The position numbers were made by a program, and so were the translations under genes. A model generated the notes under the pieces. That model did no database searches. It was not told where the DNA came from and saw only the letters and a list, made by a program, of their open reading frames with translations. A stretch of DNA of 64,000 bases, from NCBI RefSeq assembly GCF_040546815.1, contig NZ_JBEPOO010000001.1:3720001-3784000 (forward strand), read 5' to 3'. Origin of the DNA: Devosia sp. 2618. Lineage in GTDB: Bacteria; Pseudomonadota; Alphaproteobacteria; Rhizobiales; Devosiaceae. Below are positions 61,833 through 64,000 of the stretch, in pieces. Positions within the stretch are counted from its first letter, which is position 1. Each line of letters starts with the position of its first letter.

Positions 61833-62861
61833 ATGACATCAGCACTCGGCAATGACATTGCATCACGACGAAAAGGCGCTTTGCGCGCCTCATTTCATGC
61901 TTTGGGCATGTTGCCGATCCTGTTGCTGATCAGCCTGATGTTCCAGTTCCTGAGCGGCATGGCCGCTACGGGCAATATCGCTGAGGCCTTTCAGTCAGGC
62001 CGTTTTCTCAGCCCGCAAAATCTCTCGATCATCGCGCAGCAGGCGTCCATCAATACGGTGCTGGCAGCTGGGATGACCTTCGTCATCCTGACAGGTGGCA
62101 TCGATTTGTCTGTGGGTTCGATTCTTGCGGCATCCGCCATGGTTGCGGTGATCACCTCCCTGATCCCAGGCTGGGGCATGATGGGCGTACCGGCCGGTAT
62201 TGCCGTCGGGATGCTCCTGGGTGCGGTCAACGGGGGGCTCGTCGCATTTGGGAAACTGCCGCCCTTTATTGTGACGCTTGGTAGTCTGACCGCCGTTCGC
62301 GGGCTGGCCAGACTTCTGGGAGATGACCGCACCGTGTTCAATGCGGACCTGCCCTTTGCGGGTCTCAGCGGGCAGGCGTTCCTTGGCCTCTCCTGGCTTA
62401 CGGTGCTGGCCTTCGCGGTTATTGTCGCGTCCTGGCTGATCCTGCGGTTCACAGCGCTTGGTGTGCGGATTTATGCGGTAGGTGGCAACGAAGTTGCTGC
62501 GCGCCTCTCGGGAATCAAGGTTTGGGTCGTCCTGATGTTCGTTTATGTGGCCTCGGGCTTTTTGGCTGGGCTTGGCGGCGTCATGTCCTCGACTCGTCTG
62601 CTTGCGGCGAACGGGGTGCAGTTAGGGCAGGCTTATGAGCTTGATGCCATCGCTGCGGTCATCCTGGGCGGAACCAGCTTTGTCGGTGGGGTTGGCACCA
62701 TCTGGGGCACACTGGTCGGCGCCCTCATCATCGCTGTTCTGTCCAACGGGCTCATTCTGACCGGCGTATCGGACGTCTGGCAGTTCATCATCAAGGGGCT
62801 CGTCATCATTGGCGCAGTGGCCCTCGATCGGTATCGCCTCAAAGGTTCTGTTCGGACCTAA
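61833..62861 (+). CDS. sugar ABC transporter permease (RbsC type)
   Basis: 342 residues, about eight to ten membrane segments, family motif ILTGGIDLSVGSILAASAMV, GLLVAFGKLPPFIVTLGSL-like region and GGTSFVGGVGTIWGTLVGAL. ATG 61833 has SD AGGGGA; an alternative ATG at 61812 overlaps the ATPase stop (ATGA) but lacks an SD. Confidence 0.94.
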   Translation: MTSALGNDIASRRKGALRASFHALGMLPILLLISLMFQFLSGMAATGNIAEAFQSGRFLSPQNLSIIAQQASINTVLAAGMTFVILTGGIDLSVGSILAASAMVAVITSLIPGWGMMGVPAGIAVGMLLGAVNGGLVAFGKLPPFIVTLGSLTAVRGLARLLGDDRTVFNADLPFAGLSGQAFLGLSWLTVLAFAVIVASWLILRFTALGVRIYAVGGNEVAARLSGIKVWVVLMFVYVASGFLAGLGGVMSSTRLLAANGVQLGQAYELDAIAAVILGGTSFVGGVGTIWGTLVGALIIAVLSNGLILTGVSDVWQFIIKGLVIIGAVALDRYRLKGSVRT

Positions 62862-62921
62862 GGCAACGCAAAGCGGGCACGCTGGCCCCGCTTCCAAGAA
62901 GCCGGCGAAAAGGGGAACGTA

Positions 62922-63878
62922 ATGAAAAAGGGAACTACCATGAAAAGGATTCTGCTCGCTACCACGGCCCTGCTTTCGCTGGGTACAGGCATGGCAAACG
63001 CGCAGGAAAAGCTCGAGGCAATCGGCATTTCCCTCGCATCGCTCGGCAATCCGTTCTTCGTCGCACTGGCGGCGGGCGCGGAGGCTGAGGCCAAAAAGAT
63101 CAATCCTGATGTGAAGGTGACGACTGTCGGCTTCGAGCAGGACCTCAACCGGCAGGTCGACCAGATCGACAGCTTCATCGCAGCTGGCGTCAACCTGATC
63201 CTGCTCAATCCAGGCGATCCGAACGCGCTTGAGCCTGCTATCAAGAGGGCGCAGGCTGCAGGCATCGTGGTGGTCGCAGTGGATACCGCAACGCCAAGCG
63301 CAAATGTCACCGTAACCACCAATAACGTGCAGGCTGGCGAAATTGCGTGCCAATACATCGTCGATGCCCTGAGCGGCACCGGTGACGTTATCATCCAGAA
63401 CGGCCCACAGAACTCCGCCATCATTGACCGCGTCACTGGTTGTGAAGCCGTATTTGCGGCCAATCCGGGGATCAATGTTCTCTCGAACGACCAAAACGGC
63501 AAGAGCTCGCGTGATGGTGGTATGGAAGTCATGCAGACACAGCTGACGCGCTTCCAGGAAATCGACGCGGTGTTTGCCGTCGCCGATCCTCAGGCCATCG
63601 GCAGCAATCTGGCAATGAACCAGCTGGGTCGCACGGGCATCATCCTGACCTCTGTGGATGGTGCTCCTGACCTCGAAGCCGAGCTCGCAAATCCTGCCAG
63701 CCCTGCTATTCAGGCTACTGCCGCACAGGACCCCTACCTGATGGCGGCAACTGCCGTTGAATTGGGCTACAAGGTTCTTAGTGGCGAGCAGTTGCCAGAG
63801 TCTGTTGTACTGCTCGACGCTACACTCGTGACGCGTGACAACGTCGCCGACTTTAAGGGCTGGGAAGCCGCCCGCTAA
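62922..63878 (+). CDS. sugar ABC substrate-binding protein (type I periplasmic fold)
   Basis: 318 residues with a signal peptide (MKRILLATTALLSLGTGMANA, cut near ANAQE). Mature part: ISLASLGNPFFVALAAGAEAEAKK, ILLNPGDPNALEPAIKRAQAAGIVVVAVDT, typical ribose/xylose-type Peripla_BP_4. Two ATGs (62922 and 62940), each with its own SD-like stretch (AGGGGA; AGGGAA). Ligand probably a sugar or polyol; identity unknown. Ends the operon at a strong hairpin. Confidence 0.93.
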   Translation: MKKGTTMKRILLATTALLSLGTGMANAQEKLEAIGISLASLGNPFFVALAAGAEAEAKKINPDVKVTTVGFEQDLNRQVDQIDSFIAAGVNLILLNPGDPNALEPAIKRAQAAGIVVVAVDTATPSANVTVTTNNVQAGEIACQYIVDALSGTGDVIIQNGPQNSAIIDRVTGCEAVFAANPGINVLSNDQNGKSSRDGGMEVMQTQLTRFQEIDAVFAVADPQAIGSNLAMNQLGRTGIILTSVDGAPDLEAELANPASPAIQATAAQDPYLMAATAVELGYKVLSGEQLPESVVLLDATLVTRDNVADFKGWEAAR

Positions 63879-63887
63879 TCGACTTAT

Positions 63888-63921
63888 AGAGGTAGCGGCG
63901 TAGTAGTACGCCGCTATCTCT
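63888..63921 (+). terminator. hairpin at the end of the SDR-ABC operon
   Basis: A 15-bp stem with one G-U pair (AGAGGTAGCGGCGTA, loop GTAG, TACGCCGCTATCTCT), 10 nt past the stop. No U-run. Bases 63922-64000 show no feature. Confidence 0.65.
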
Positions 63922-64000
63922 CATTGATCAAAGGCTTTGCCAGGACATCGCTGGGTCCCGTTTCGTTCCCACTTACCCGCCGCACCTGTGAGCAAAGTCT

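Overview
The window looks like an alphaproteobacterial chromosome of the order Hyphomicrobiales (Rhizobiales), probably Devosia-like. This rests on the miaB-phoH-ybeY-corC order, an Irr box (TTTAGAA-N3-TTCTAAA), an IRO box (TGA-N9-TCA), EcfG-type promoters (GGAAC-N16-CGTT), high GC, and several families of palindromic intergenic repeats. The genus is inferred from remembered protein similarity, not from a search.

Layout 1-25.85 kb (core chromosome): miaB (3' part), phoH, ybeY and corC run as one + strand operon. They are followed by nfuA, a DUF3817 membrane protein, a universal stress protein, trpS, murJ, glnD, mutS and a DUF2189 membrane protein. Next comes a xylose block (lacI-type regulator, xylB, xylA, with divergent aldose epimerase galM), an epoxide-hydrolase-like gene, a WYL regulator, a cold-shock/DUF1294 fusion, cfa and a 5'-truncated comM. 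Two parS-like palindromes flank cfa, and the second is fused to two DnaA-box-like sequences.

At about 25.86 kb comM is cut at its conserved VGLPDKAV motif, and recognisable core synteny does not return before the window ends. Layout 25.86-64 kb (accessory mosaic): (i) an AT-richer scrap with a membrane protein, an XRE regulator and an 81-aa orphan. (ii) 27.8-36.3 kb, a divergent carbohydrate cluster: aldehyde dehydrogenase, two uncharacterised proteins and two ABC permeases on the - strand; binding protein, HpcH/HpaI aldolase, ATPase and GntR regulator on the + strand. A duplicated 17-bp operator lies between the two arms. (iii) a dead IS3-family transposase fragment. (iv) 37-44 kb, an Opp/Dpp-type peptide importer with a MmgE/PrpD enzyme. 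(v) a tyrosine recombinase. (vi) an ArgP/LysE-type export pair, a PaiB-like protein, an orphan siderophore-binding protein with an IRO-boxed promoter, and a DUF1428 protein. (vii) 50-54.6 kb, a general-stress island: Mn catalase, trehalohydrolase, a small protein and an SDR, with two perfect and two near-match EcfG promoters. (viii) a frameshifted SDR with a SnoaL-like partner and a divergent LysR. (ix) 57.7-63.9 kb, a catabolic cluster: cyclase-family hydrolase, XRE-cupin regulator, SDR and a complete ribose-type ABC importer, with a shared GTTTCC-N5-GAAA operator.

The best candidates for undescribed biology are a roughly 95-nt intergenic element present twice (747 and 4882) with compensatory changes in two stems; the 27.8-36.3 kb cluster with two unassigned beta-rich proteins and paired operators; and the cyclase/SDR/ABC cluster. 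No tRNA, rRNA or CRISPR array was seen.
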